Positions 32,705-40,978 of a DNA stretch of 43,890 nucleotides are shown here, in pieces. A program made the translations under genes and the position numbers. The notes under the pieces are model-generated. The model ran no database searches. It worked only from the letters and a program-made list of their open reading frames with translations, and was not told where the DNA came from. Source of the DNA: SIG672 sp045605765 (GTDB taxonomy: Bacteria > Bacillota > Clostridia > Oscillospirales > CAG-272); NCBI GenBank assembly GCA_045605765.1, contig JAZUQQ010000025.1, positions 1-43,890 on the forward strand, written 5' to 3'. Positions within the stretch are counted from its first letter, which is position 1. Each line of letters begins with the position of its first letter.

Positions 32705-33681
32705 AGCCAGCCCTCGTTGTTTTCCTTGTACTCTTTAAGACGCGCATCTGTATCGCTGATGAGAGATTCCATCTCTTCTTTGCTGTAAACGGTCGCACCG
32801 CATGCGCAGGCGTGTCCGCCGCCGTGATACTTTTCGGCGATAGGATTTACCGTTACAAATCTTGAACGTAGGCGAACGCGGATAGATCCGTCGTCGTTAT
32901 CTATGAATGCAATCCAGATAAGCGAGTTTTTAATTGATTCCATATAAGATACCGAAGCGCTCGCCTCCTCGTATGTGAGAGAGAAGAGCTCCTGCATCTC
33001 GCGTGTGACGTGCAGATAAGCGACTCCGTTTTTGGTGATCTGCATATGCTCGTAAACGTATGCCTGAAATTTCAGAGTGTGAAATTCCTTCATATAAAGA
33101 TTTGCATGAAGTATGTCGAGATCTATGCCTTCGTCAAGAAGCATTCCGGCAAGACGGAGAGTTTCGCCCGATACCGAGCGGAAGCGGAAGCGACCGGAAT
33201 CGGTCACCATTCCCGTATAGATATAAGTTGCCGCTTCCTTGCTCATTTTGAGCTCGTCCTTAAAGGTTCTGTAAAAATCGGCAACCATCTCGCAGACAGA
33301 GGAGCGTTCCTCCTCGACCCATTCGTAATCTCCGTAGTGTTCGAGGTTGATGTGATGGTCAAACTTTATTATTTCACGGCAGAGCGAGTGTTTCGGATTA
33401 GAAATTCGATCGGCGGTCGCGGTGTCGAGAACTATCGCAAGCGCATCCGAGTAAAAGCTATCGTCAACCGCTGCATCCTCGTCGCCAAGAAACGCGACGT
33501 AATCCGCGTAGTCGCAGTTAATAACGCGAATATCCTTTTTCGGATAGGTCAGACGGAGGATCTCGCGAAGTCCCTTGCTCGATCCGACTGCGTCGCCGTC
33601 AGGTCGTTTGTGGCGGAAAATTACGATCTTATCGTACTGTTTTATTTTATCGAGTATCGTTTTTTTCAGTTCAAAGTTCAT
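32701..33681 (-). CDS. DHH-family phosphoesterase 1 (NrnA-like)
   Basis: 326 aa. DHH-DHHA1 enzymes of this type (NrnA) degrade nanoRNA of a few nucleotides and 3'-phosphoadenosine 5'-phosphate in the cytoplasm. The metal motifs are HKRPDGDAVGSS (near residue 27), LDTATADR, DHHINLEHYG (the DHH motif, near residue 108), and GGGHACACGA in the C-terminal substrate domain. The ATG at 33681 is chosen because AGGAG precedes it; a longer frame exists but overlaps the upstream gene. It starts 1 nt after the stop of DHH protein 2 and is coupled to surE by ATGA. Confidence 0.92.
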   Translation of the reverse strand: MNFELKKTILDKIKQYDKIVIFRHKRPDGDAVGSSKGLREILRLTYPKKDIRVINCDYADYVAFLGDEDAAVDDSFYSDALAIVLDTATADRISNPKHSLCREIIKFDHHINLEHYGDYEWVEEERSSVCEMVADFYRTFKDELKMSKEAATYIYTGMVTDSGRFRFRSVSGETLRLAGMLLDEGIDLDILHANLYMKEFHTLKFQAYVYEHMQITKNGVAYLHVTREMQELFSLTYEEASASVSYMESIKNSLIWIAFIDNDDGSIRVRLRSRFVTVNPIAEKYHGGGHACACGATVYSKEEMESLISDTDARLKEYKENNEGWL

Positions 33682-33682
33682 T

Positions 33683-34624
33683 TTATATCTCCTGTTTGGA
33701 CAGAGCACAGAGATCGTCAAGCATACTCATAGCCTCGTCCTTGTTTTTGAGTGTTGCGCCGCTTGCCTTTGCGTGACCGCCGCCGCCGTATTTTACGGCG
33801 ATCGGGTTGATGTTGTGGCAGTTTGAGCGTACCTCGCAGAGCACGCCGTCCTCAGTTTCGGTAAAATTGACCCAAGAGTCAATGCCCTTGATCTCGGACA
33901 TTACGTTTACCATTCCTCTGGAAATGGTAAAGTTGTCAACGCCGTAGCTTTTCGCTTCTTCTATCGGAGTGTATATGTAAGCTACGCGATAAGGAGTAGT
34001 TTCTATTTTGAGCACGAAACGGGCTCTGAGCTTTATGAAATCAAGCTCGTCCGAGTAAAGATTTCTGTATATATCCGACGTGTCGAACTTTCTCTCCATA
34101 AGGAAAGAGGCGAGTCTAAACGTCTGCGCGCTAGTTGCATCGTAACGAAAACGTCCCGAATCGGTCACCATTCCAGTATAAAGCGACTTTGCGGCGAGCG
34201 GAGATACGACGAGCCCGCATTCCATAGCAAATGCGGCAATAAGACCGCAGCAGCTCTCAAAGGACGTGTCGGTCACCTCAACGTCGGTTATCTTCTCGCA
34301 AAAGATGTGGTGATCCATACGGGCACTTGCATGTGCAAGGGTGTATCTGTTGTCCGAGATGAGAGATTTTGCCGAGGTGTCGAGAACGATGGCAAGTGCG
34401 CCATCGTAGGTCGCGTCGGGAATATTGTCCATTACCGCGCCCTCCATAAAGGCAAAGCGGGGAGTCATATCACCGACCGTATAAACTATTTTGTCGGGAT
34501 AGCTGTCGCGAATGATGTTTGCGAGTCCTATCTGCGAGCCAAGCGCATCACCATCGGGGTTTTTATGACGGTGTATGATTATTTTGGGATATTTTTTTAT
34601 AAGATCAAGTATTTTTTCAAACAT
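33683..34624 (-). CDS. DHH-family phosphoesterase 2 (NrnA-like)
   Basis: 313 aa paralogue of the next gene, with the same motifs in order: HRHKNPDGDALGSQ, VLDTSAKS, MDHHIFCEK, SGRFRYDATS and GGGHAKASGA. All metal-binding residues appear intact. The ATG at 34624 (AAAGGA upstream) leaves 19 nt after udk; a longer start would overlap udk. The adjacent tandem copy implies duplication followed by divergence, perhaps separating nanoRNA and pAp or cyclic-dinucleotide products between the two. Confidence 0.92.
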   Translation of the reverse strand: MFEKILDLIKKYPKIIIHRHKNPDGDALGSQIGLANIIRDSYPDKIVYTVGDMTPRFAFMEGAVMDNIPDATYDGALAIVLDTSAKSLISDNRYTLAHASARMDHHIFCEKITDVEVTDTSFESCCGLIAAFAMECGLVVSPLAAKSLYTGMVTDSGRFRYDATSAQTFRLASFLMERKFDTSDIYRNLYSDELDFIKLRARFVLKIETTPYRVAYIYTPIEEAKSYGVDNFTISRGMVNVMSEIKGIDSWVNFTETEDGVLCEVRSNCHNINPIAVKYGGGGHAKASGATLKNKDEAMSMLDDLCALSKQEI

Positions 34625-34643
34625 TCGGATAAAGTCCTTTCTT

Positions 34644-35264
34644 TTACGAGAGCGCAAGATGTGCTTCTATCCTGTCGATTATCATTTTGTAAGCAACAGG
34701 ATTTTTTCCGCCCTCGGGGATAATAATGTCGGCATTTTTCTTGCTAGGCTCTACGAACGCCTCGTGCATCGGCTTGACTGTCGAAAGGTACTGATCGATT
34801 ATAGAATCGAGCGAGCGTCCGCGTTCCTTGACGTCGCGCATAATTCTGCGAACGATACGAACATCGGCGTCGGTATCTACGAATATCTTCATATCAAGAC
34901 GCTTTAATATCTCGGCGTTTTCAAAAATAAGTATTCCTTCGAGCAGAATGACGCTCACACTGTTTACGTGACGGGTCTTGGCGCTTCTGTCGTGGATAGT
35001 GTAATCGTAGATCGGAGAGTCAATGCTTTTTCCCGACTTAAGCATATCGAGATGGGATGCGAGAAGCGCGGTATCAAATGCATCAGGGTGGTCGTAGTTC
35101 GTGCGAACTCTTTTACTGATTGGAATATCGCTCTGAGCCTTGTAGTAGTCGTCGTGACGGAGAATTGATATGCGATCTCCAAAATGAGAGAGAATATTCT
35201 CTGCAAGCGTGGTCTTTCCGCTTCCCGAACCGCCTGCTATGCCGATTATTATTGTTTCGTTCAA
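34644..35264 (-). CDS. udk: Uridine kinase
   Basis: 206 aa P-loop kinase that phosphorylates uridine and cytidine. GIAGGSGSGKTTLAENI (near residue 8) is the Walker A loop. ILRHDDYYK, NYDHPDAFD and YDYTIHDRS are the uridine kinase substrate motifs, and VDTDADVRIVRRIMRD is the lid region. It starts with TTG at 35264, which has a perfect GGAGG 6 nt upstream. It lies 18 nt after pdp. In the pathway it returns salvaged pyrimidine ribonucleosides to the nucleotide pool. Confidence 0.95.
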   Translation of the reverse strand: MNETIIIGIAGGSGSGKTTLAENILSHFGDRISILRHDDYYKAQSDIPISKRVRTNYDHPDAFDTALLASHLDMLKSGKSIDSPIYDYTIHDRSAKTRHVNSVSVILLEGILIFENAEILKRLDMKIFVDTDADVRIVRRIMRDVKERGRSLDSIIDQYLSTVKPMHEAFVEPSKKNADIIIPEGGKNPVAYKMIIDRIEAHLALS

Positions 35265-35282
35265 AATAGACCTCCGTAAGCG

Positions 35283-36584
35283 TTAGATTATGATCTCGTG
35301 GATAAGCTTCGGCTTCTCGACCTCTGTGTCTGCGAAAATGAAAGAAGAGAGAACGTGAGCCTTTGCGCTTTCAATAGTTTCCTCTTTTTCGGTAAAGACG
35401 CGCGCGATTACGTCGCCGCGGCAAACCTTATCGGACGGCTTTTTGAGCAGGATAACACCTGCTCTCGGATCAATAGTTGAGTCCTTGGTCGCTCTTCCTG
35501 CGCCGAGTACCATCGCCGCAATACCGATCTTTTCGGCATCGCACGAAAGGACATATCCGTCCTTTTCGCAAATGATGTCCGAGCAGTATTTTGCATTTCC
35601 GAAAAGCGAGGTATCTTTTGCAAAGCGGTCATCGCCGCCTTGCTCCCTTATCCACTCGCAGAACTTTTCAAACGCTTTTCCGCTGCTGATCACGTCAGAA
35701 ACGAGCTCTTTTGCCGCCTCTGCGGTGGTCTGACAGGAGAACTGTACCATAAGCGATGCAAGTGTCAGACATACCGTACGAAGATCGTCTGGACCGCCTC
35801 CGCGCAGAACCTCGATAGCCTCGCACACCTCGAGCGCGTTTCCGACTGCGCGACCGAGAGGAATATCCATATTTGTAATGATCGCGGCGATACGTCTTCC
35901 GTGTGACTTGCCTATTTTGACCATAGTTTCGGCAAGTTTTTTTGCTTCGTCAGGGGTCTTCATAAACGAGCCGCGACCGCATTTTACGTCGAGAACTATC
36001 GATTTGGTTCCTGCCGCAAGTTTCTTACTCATGATCGACGAGGAAATAAGAGGTATGGAATCGACGGTTGCCGTTACGTCGCGCAGAGCGTACAGCCTTT
36101 TGTCGGCAGGTGCGAGATCGGCACTCTGACCGATAACGGCAAGTCCGCAGCGTTCTACTTGAGCTCTGAACTCATCTGGAGAGAGGGAAGTGCGAAATCC
36201 CGCGAAGGACTCGAGCTTATCGACCGTACCTCCCGTATGACCGAGTCCGCGTCCGCTCATTTTGGCAACGATGCCTCCACACGCCGCTACGATAGGAGCG
36301 ACCGCGAGAGTGGTCTTGTCCCCGACTCCGCCGGTTGAGTGCTTATCGACGCTTCTCTCACCAAAGGCGGAAAGATCGACCGTATCTCCCGAAAGCATCA
36401 TAGCCTCGGTGAGATCGAATATTTCGCGGTCTGACATACCTTTAAAATATATAGCCATCATAAGTGCGGATATTTGATAATCAGGGATTGCGCCGTCGGT
36501 ATAAGCGCGTATCATATCGAAGATTTCCTCGCGTGAAAGCTCCTTGCCGTGTTTTTTCTTTTCAATAATATCGTACATTCTCAT
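35283..36584 (-). CDS. pdp: Pyrimidine-nucleoside phosphorylase
   Basis: 433 aa. It splits uridine, thymidine or deoxyuridine with phosphate into base and (deoxy)ribose-1-phosphate. It opens MRMYDIIEKKKHGKELSREE, the Bacillus Pdp-type start. GRGLGHTGGTVDKLES (near residue 108) is the phosphorylase signature and KSIVLDVKCGRGSFMKTP (near 190) the phosphate/metal region. GAGG lies 8 nt before the ATG. Thymidine phosphorylase DeoA is close, but the Bacillota type is usually of broader Pdp specificity. Confidence 0.93.
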   Translation of the reverse strand: MRMYDIIEKKKHGKELSREEIFDMIRAYTDGAIPDYQISALMMAIYFKGMSDREIFDLTEAMMLSGDTVDLSAFGERSVDKHSTGGVGDKTTLAVAPIVAACGGIVAKMSGRGLGHTGGTVDKLESFAGFRTSLSPDEFRAQVERCGLAVIGQSADLAPADKRLYALRDVTATVDSIPLISSSIMSKKLAAGTKSIVLDVKCGRGSFMKTPDEAKKLAETMVKIGKSHGRRIAAIITNMDIPLGRAVGNALEVCEAIEVLRGGGPDDLRTVCLTLASLMVQFSCQTTAEAAKELVSDVISSGKAFEKFCEWIREQGGDDRFAKDTSLFGNAKYCSDIICEKDGYVLSCDAEKIGIAAMVLGAGRATKDSTIDPRAGVILLKKPSDKVCRGDVIARVFTEKEETIESAKAHVLSSFIFADTEVEKPKLIHEIII

Positions 36585-36604
36585 ACGCTATACCTCGTTG
36601 AGAG

Positions 36605-37021
36605 TCAGTTTAGTTTGTCGAATCCGAAGCTTTCGGGAAAAAGCTCGGAGAGAGTATATACTCTTGTTTGTCTTCCGTCAAACAGTATGATTTCAAAATC
36701 TTCGCCGCAAAACTCACACATTACCTGACGACAGACGCCGCAGGGCGGAGTGAAGGAAGAGACAATATCATCTTTTTTGCCTCCAACAATAGCAATAGCC
36801 GCAAACGATCGCTCGCCTGCGTGAACTGCACTGAAAAACGCTACGCGCTCGGCGCATACGGTGGGAGAAAAGGAAGCCGATTCGATGTTTGCGCCCGTAT
36901 AAACCGCGCCGTGATCGGTAAGAAGTGCCGCACCTACGGCAAATTCCGAGTAGGGACAGTAGCTCTGCTCTCTGGCAAGAATAGCTCTGCCGACGAGCAT
37001 ATTTATGGTATCATTATTCAT
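36605..37021 (-). CDS. cdd: Cytidine deaminase
   Basis: 138 aa zinc enzyme converting (deoxy)cytidine to (deoxy)uridine. TGANIESASFSPTVCAER carries the substrate-binding Asn-Ile-Glu, the first zinc Cys and the catalytic Glu; PPCGVCRQVMCEFC supplies the other two zinc Cys. It is of the small tetrameric type. GGAGATC precedes the ATG, 10 nt after deoB. It feeds pdp and udk. Confidence 0.95.
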   Translation of the reverse strand: MNNDTINMLVGRAILAREQSYCPYSEFAVGAALLTDHGAVYTGANIESASFSPTVCAERVAFFSAVHAGERSFAAIAIVGGKKDDIVSSFTPPCGVCRQVMCEFCGEDFEIILFDGRQTRVYTLSELFPESFGFDKLN

Positions 37022-37031
37022 AATAGATCTC

Positions 37032-38150
37032 CTATTTTGTGAGAAGCTTTAAGACCTTATCTCCGATGGTGAAAAATCCGTCGAGCGTTCCGAGATTTTC
37101 GCTCGGTATATTTTTTCCGTAGGTAATAAACGGAACGTATTCTCGTGTGTGGTCGGTGCTCTTGTCTGATGGATCGCAACCGTGGTCGGCAGTGATCATA
37201 AGGACATCCTCTTGACCGAGTCCCTTTATGAATTCGCCGAGCCAAGCGTCAAATTCACTGATAGCTCTCGCATATCCGATAGCGTCCTGTCTGTGCCCGA
37301 AAAGCATATCGAAATCAACGAGATTTAGAAAGCAAAGTCCGTTGAAGTTGCGATCTGTAAGCTCGGACATCTTTTCCATACCCTGGCGGTTGTTGTGCGT
37401 TGGGTAGGTTTCGGTAATGCCGGACATTGCGAAAATGTCGCCTATCTTTCCAACACCGATAACGTCAAATCCGTTCTCGCTGAGCTTGTTCAGCATAGTT
37501 TTCTTTGGCGGAACGAGCGAAAAATCGCGGCGATTTTCGGTTCTCTTGAAGTCAGGCGCGCTCCCTATGAAGGGACGTGCGATAACTCTTCCTACGCCGT
37601 TCTCGCCTGTGAGAATAGCTCTCGCCTTTTCGCAGATAGTGTAAAGCTCGTCTATCGGGACGATTTCCTCGTGTGCGGCAATCTGGAACACACTGTCGGC
37701 GGAGGTGTAAACTATAAGCTTGCCACTTTCAATATGCTCCTTTCCATAATCGCGGATAACGTCCGTGCCCGAGTATGGAAGATTGCAGAGTGTGCCTCTT
37801 CCGACCGCATTTTCAAAGGCGTCCATTATCTCGCGCGGAAATCCGTTTGGATAGGTGGGCATAGCAGACTCGGAAACGATGCCAGCTATCTCCCAGTGTC
37901 CGGTCGTGGTATCCTTGCCGCGGCTCATTTCACGAAGTCTGGCAATGCTTGCCGTCGGGTTTGCGGTCTTTTCTACGCAGTCCACGCCGTCAATGTTTCC
38001 AAAGCCCATTGATATAAGGTTTGGTATTTTCAGTTCGCCGGTTGCGGCGATACTTTTTATCGTATTCGCCCCGATGTCGCCGAAATCACACGCATCGGGG
38101 GCTTCTCCAAGCCCAAAAGAATCGAGAACTATAAGAAATATCCTTTTCAT
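37032..38150 (-). CDS. deoB: Phosphopentomutase
   Basis: 372 aa alkaline-phosphatase-fold enzyme that interconverts (deoxy)ribose-1-phosphate and -5-phosphate. The metal motifs are VLDSFGLGEAPDA (near residue 8), DTTTGHWE (nucleophile Thr), and TADHGCDPSDKSTDHTREYV (near 315). Its ATG lies 2 nt after the deoD stop without a visible ribosome site, so translation is probably coupled to deoD. It connects DeoD and Pdp products to DeoC and the pentose phosphate pathway. Confidence 0.95.
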   Translation of the reverse strand: MKRIFLIVLDSFGLGEAPDACDFGDIGANTIKSIAATGELKIPNLISMGFGNIDGVDCVEKTANPTASIARLREMSRGKDTTTGHWEIAGIVSESAMPTYPNGFPREIMDAFENAVGRGTLCNLPYSGTDVIRDYGKEHIESGKLIVYTSADSVFQIAAHEEIVPIDELYTICEKARAILTGENGVGRVIARPFIGSAPDFKRTENRRDFSLVPPKKTMLNKLSENGFDVIGVGKIGDIFAMSGITETYPTHNNRQGMEKMSELTDRNFNGLCFLNLVDFDMLFGHRQDAIGYARAISEFDAWLGEFIKGLGQEDVLMITADHGCDPSDKSTDHTREYVPFITYGKNIPSENLGTLDGFFTIGDKVLKLLTK

Positions 38151-38152
38151 AA

Positions 38153-38875
38153 TTACTGCATTGATATAGCGATATTAAGCGCTATCTTCATCATATCGGT
38201 AAAGGTATTCTGTCTTGCGTCGGCGTCAAGAGTCTCACCGCGAAGAATATGGTCGGATACCGTGCAGATAGCGAGCGCTCGTTTACCTGCGGCTGCTGCG
38301 TTCATATAGAGCGCAGCGGATTCCATTTCAACGCCTAGAACCCCCATTTTGTACCAACCCTCGTTGAATTTCGGATCTGCGTGATAGAATACGTCAGAGG
38401 AAAGTAGGTTGCCTACTTTGTAACGGACGCCTATCTTCTTTGCTTCCTCAACTGCTCGGCTGAGGAGCTCGTAACTAGCAATGGGAGCGTAGTTGCCGTT
38501 CAGCTTGTACTGGTCTTGATATGCCGAATTCGTGCACGCGCCCATTCCGATTATAATGTCGCGAATCTGAACATCGTCTGCGAGACCGCCCGCAGATCCT
38601 ATACGAATAATGTTTTCAACTCCGAAGAAATTATAAAGCTCGTAGGAATAAATGCCGATCGAGGGCATTCCCATTCCGCTCGCCATAACGCTTACCGGTA
38701 CGCCCCTGTAGGTGCCGGTATATCCCTGTATACCGCGAATGTTATTTATGAGACGGGGATTTTCAAGAAAAGTTTCTGATACGAATTTGGAGCGCAGAGG
38801 ATCGCCGGGCATAAGGACTGTCTTGGCAAAATCTGCCGATGAAGCTTTTATGTGAGGTGTGTGTTGACTGCTCAT
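38153..38875 (-). CDS. deoD: Purine nucleoside phosphorylase, DeoD type
   Basis: 240 aa hexameric-type phosphorylase cleaving purine (deoxy)nucleosides. MPGDPLRSKFVSETFLEN (phosphate-binding start), GSAGGLADDVQIRDIIIGMG and GVEMESAALYMNA mark the family. AICTVSDHI supplies the catalytic Asp. AGGAG precedes the ATG. It is followed directly by deoB. Confidence 0.95.
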   Translation of the reverse strand: MSSQHTPHIKASSADFAKTVLMPGDPLRSKFVSETFLENPRLINNIRGIQGYTGTYRGVPVSVMASGMGMPSIGIYSYELYNFFGVENIIRIGSAGGLADDVQIRDIIIGMGACTNSAYQDQYKLNGNYAPIASYELLSRAVEEAKKIGVRYKVGNLLSSDVFYHADPKFNEGWYKMGVLGVEMESAALYMNAAAAGKRALAICTVSDHILRGETLDADARQNTFTDMMKIALNIAISMQ

Positions 38876-38887
38876 TTTTATATCTCC

Positions 38888-39556
38888 TTAATAGTTAGAT
38901 TGACTTTTCTCGTTTTTGGCTATCTTTACGATGCGGCTCGTGCCGAGTCGGGAAGCACCAAGCTCTATGAAATCTTCGGCATCTTTAATAGAGGCTATTC
39001 CGCCAGCCGCCTTGATAAGTACGCCCTCTCCGATATGCTTCGCCAAGAGAGCAACGTCCTCGCGCGTTGCACCTGCCGTCGAAAATCCGGTCGAGGTCTT
39101 GATGTAGTCTGCACCGGATTTTGTGACGATCTCGCACATTTTGATCTTTTCCTCGTCGGTCAGAAGACAGGTTTCGATAATGACCTTGAGGATATTTTCT
39201 CCGCACGCCTCTTTGAGAGCGCGGAGCTCTGCAAGGATCTCGTCGTATTTCTTGTCTTTGAGATGTCCGATGTTGATTACGGTGTCGATCTCGTCCGCGC
39301 CGTTTGCAATGGCGTCCTTAGTTTCGTAAACCTTGGTTGACGCCGTCGAATATCCGTTAGGAAATCCGATTACAGTGCAGATTTTGAGTTTGTTTCCGAC
39401 GTAATTTTTGGCTTCCCTTACATATGACGGAGGAATACATACAGAAGCGGTCGAGTATTTTATTCCGTCGTCGCAGATTGCCTTTATTTCCTCCCAAGTC
39501 GCGCTCTGAGAAAGCAGGGTATGATCGCATTTTGAAAGAATTTTGCTAAGTTCCAT
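38888..39556 (-). CDS. deoC: Deoxyribose-phosphate aldolase
   Basis: 222 aa TIM-barrel aldolase splitting deoxyribose-5-phosphate into acetaldehyde and glyceraldehyde-3-phosphate. DYIKTSTGFSTAGAT carries the Schiff-base Lys; VCIPPSYV, VIGFPNGYSTASTK and LIKAAGGIASIKDAEDFI are further family motifs. AAGGAGAG precedes the ATG, 17 nt after tdk. Its presence shows that DNA-derived deoxyribose is used as a carbon source. Confidence 0.96.
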   Translation of the reverse strand: MELSKILSKCDHTLLSQSATWEEIKAICDDGIKYSTASVCIPPSYVREAKNYVGNKLKICTVIGFPNGYSTASTKVYETKDAIANGADEIDTVINIGHLKDKKYDEILAELRALKEACGENILKVIIETCLLTDEEKIKMCEIVTKSGADYIKTSTGFSTAGATREDVALLAKHIGEGVLIKAAGGIASIKDAEDFIELGASRLGTSRIVKIAKNEKSQSNY

Positions 39557-39573
39557 AATTGTAATCTCTCCTT

Positions 39574-40158
39574 TTAAAGTGAGTTTTGTTTTCTTATCTT
39601 ATCGCGCCAACATTTGTGGCACATTGCAATATAACTGTCGTTTCCGCCGAGCATAACCTGATTGCCTTCGGTAATTATTTTCATATCGTCACCAATACGG
39701 GCATTGACTATTGCTTTTGCACCGCAAGAACAGATCGTTTTGATTTCGGCTATCGAGTCCGCCACCTCAAAAAGGCGTCTGCTTCCTTCAAAAAGGTGAC
39801 AGAGAAAATCTGCGCGCAATCCGAAGCAGAGTACGGGAATGTCGCACTCGTCAACGATTCTTCTGAGGGCGTCGATATGCTCGCAGGTGAAGAATTGACA
39901 CTCATCTGCAATTATGACGTCGTATTCCGAGCGTTTTTTATCGAAGATAATAAAAAGATCATCGTCTTTGGAAATCGTATCGCAGTTTTCATAGAGACCT
40001 ATTCTCGATTTGACAACCTTCTCGCCGTCGCGGTTGTCGAGCGCAGGCTTGATAAGCCAGACCTTCATTCCGCGTTCCTCGTAGTTGAATTTTGTGATAA
40101 GTGCCTGAGCGGTTTTGGACGATCCCATCGCCCCGTATTTGAAATAAAGCTTTGACAT
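39574..40158 (-). CDS. tdk: Thymidine kinase
   Basis: 194 aa type II thymidine kinase. The P-loop reads YGAMGSSKTAQAL, a variant of the usual GPMFSGKT form. ADECQFF is the catalytic segment, and two Cys pairs (CSCG and CHKC) form the structural zinc site. AGGAAAAAG precedes the ATG. It is the first gene of the salvage operon, downstream of the promoter at 40198-40206. Confidence 0.95.
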   Translation of the reverse strand: MSKLYFKYGAMGSSKTAQALITKFNYEERGMKVWLIKPALDNRDGEKVVKSRIGLYENCDTISKDDDLFIIFDKKRSEYDVIIADECQFFTCEHIDALRRIVDECDIPVLCFGLRADFLCHLFEGSRRLFEVADSIAEIKTICSCGAKAIVNARIGDDMKIITEGNQVMLGGNDSYIAMCHKCWRDKIRKQNSL

Positions 40159-40197
40159 TACTTTTTCCTGCCTGACGTTATTTGTTTTTAGTATATC

Positions 40198-40206
40198 ATT
40201 ATATCA
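40198..40206 (-). promoter_or_regulatory. Extended -10 promoter of the salvage operon
   Basis: On the minus strand TGA plus TATAAT (40206-40198) forms an extended -10 element. The -35 position holds only a weak match (TTCCAT). The tdk start lies about 40 bp downstream. No clear DeoR-type operator is visible. Confidence 0.5.
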
Positions 40207-40299
40207 TATTTTTCTCCAAAATGGAAGAGTTTTTTGTGTTTTTTGTCAAAAAACTAACATATTTTTGTGTAAAGCATATTATGTAATACGGAGGATATG

Positions 40300-40941
40300 A
40301 TGGAGCTTACAAACTTATTTACAAGATGTATAAGCGTTCCCTATATGCGTACGGGCGTTTCTGCCGATTACGCCGTGCAAAGAAGAGGAGAAGTATTAAA
40401 TATATTTTTTCAAGATTCACAAGATGCAGAGGACTGGAAAAGCAATTTAAATTTTCCCGCAAAGCCTTATAAAAGAATGGGAAAAACAGTCTGGTTTTCC
40501 CATCGCGGATTTCTCGCAGTCTGGAAGGAGATAGAGCCTGTGGTTTCCGAGTACATACTCGATAAAAGCGTTAAAAATATCATAAGCGTCGGATATTCAC
40601 ACGGCGCGGCTATCGCGCTTTTATGTCACGAATACGCGTGGTATAACCGTCCCGATCTGCGAAATAAGATAGAGGGCTACGGATTTGGTTGCCCGCGCGT
40701 GCTTTGGGGAGTGGTGACCCCTAATATAGAAATGCGCTGGGAACGCTTTACGGTAGTCAGAAATATTGACGATATCGTCACCCATCTTCCGCCCGCTGTT
40801 TTCGGATATCGCCATGTGGGCGAGATTATTGAAATAGGTGAAAAGGGGAAATATACGAGAACCCAGGCACATCTTAAAGAAAATATGCTGAAAGAGCTTA
40901 GCATTTATGAAAATAAAAAACACCCTAGGACATCTCAATAA
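40300..40941 (+). CDS. Lipase class 3-like alpha/beta hydrolase
   Basis: 213 aa from the second of two adjacent ATGs, which is better spaced (5 nt) from GGAGG at 40290; the first ATG at 40297 is also in frame. SVGYSHGAAIAL (near residue 97) is the GxSxG nucleophile elbow. VVRNIDDIVTHLPP supplies a likely catalytic Asp, and the His in TRTQAHLKEN could complete the triad. YGFGCPRV matches class 3 lipases (G-P-R-V). There is no signal peptide, so it acts inside the cell, probably on a lipid or other ester. It is transcribed divergently from the salvage operon. Confidence 0.8.
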   Translation: MELTNLFTRCISVPYMRTGVSADYAVQRRGEVLNIFFQDSQDAEDWKSNLNFPAKPYKRMGKTVWFSHRGFLAVWKEIEPVVSEYILDKSVKNIISVGYSHGAAIALLCHEYAWYNRPDLRNKIEGYGFGCPRVLWGVVTPNIEMRWERFTVVRNIDDIVTHLPPAVFGYRHVGEIIEIGEKGKYTRTQAHLKENMLKELSIYENKKHPRTSQ

Positions 40942-40976
40942 AACCAAAGAATTGAGAAATCGATTAGGGTATTTTT
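40923..40976. terminator. Terminator between the hydrolase and lgt genes
   Basis: ACCCTA (40922-40927) and TCTCAAT (40933-40939) pair with ATTGAGA (40951-40957) and TAGGGT (40965-40970), with an internal loop and a T-run after. The left arm overlaps the last codons of the hydrolase. Confidence 0.6.
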
Positions 40977-40978
40977 GT

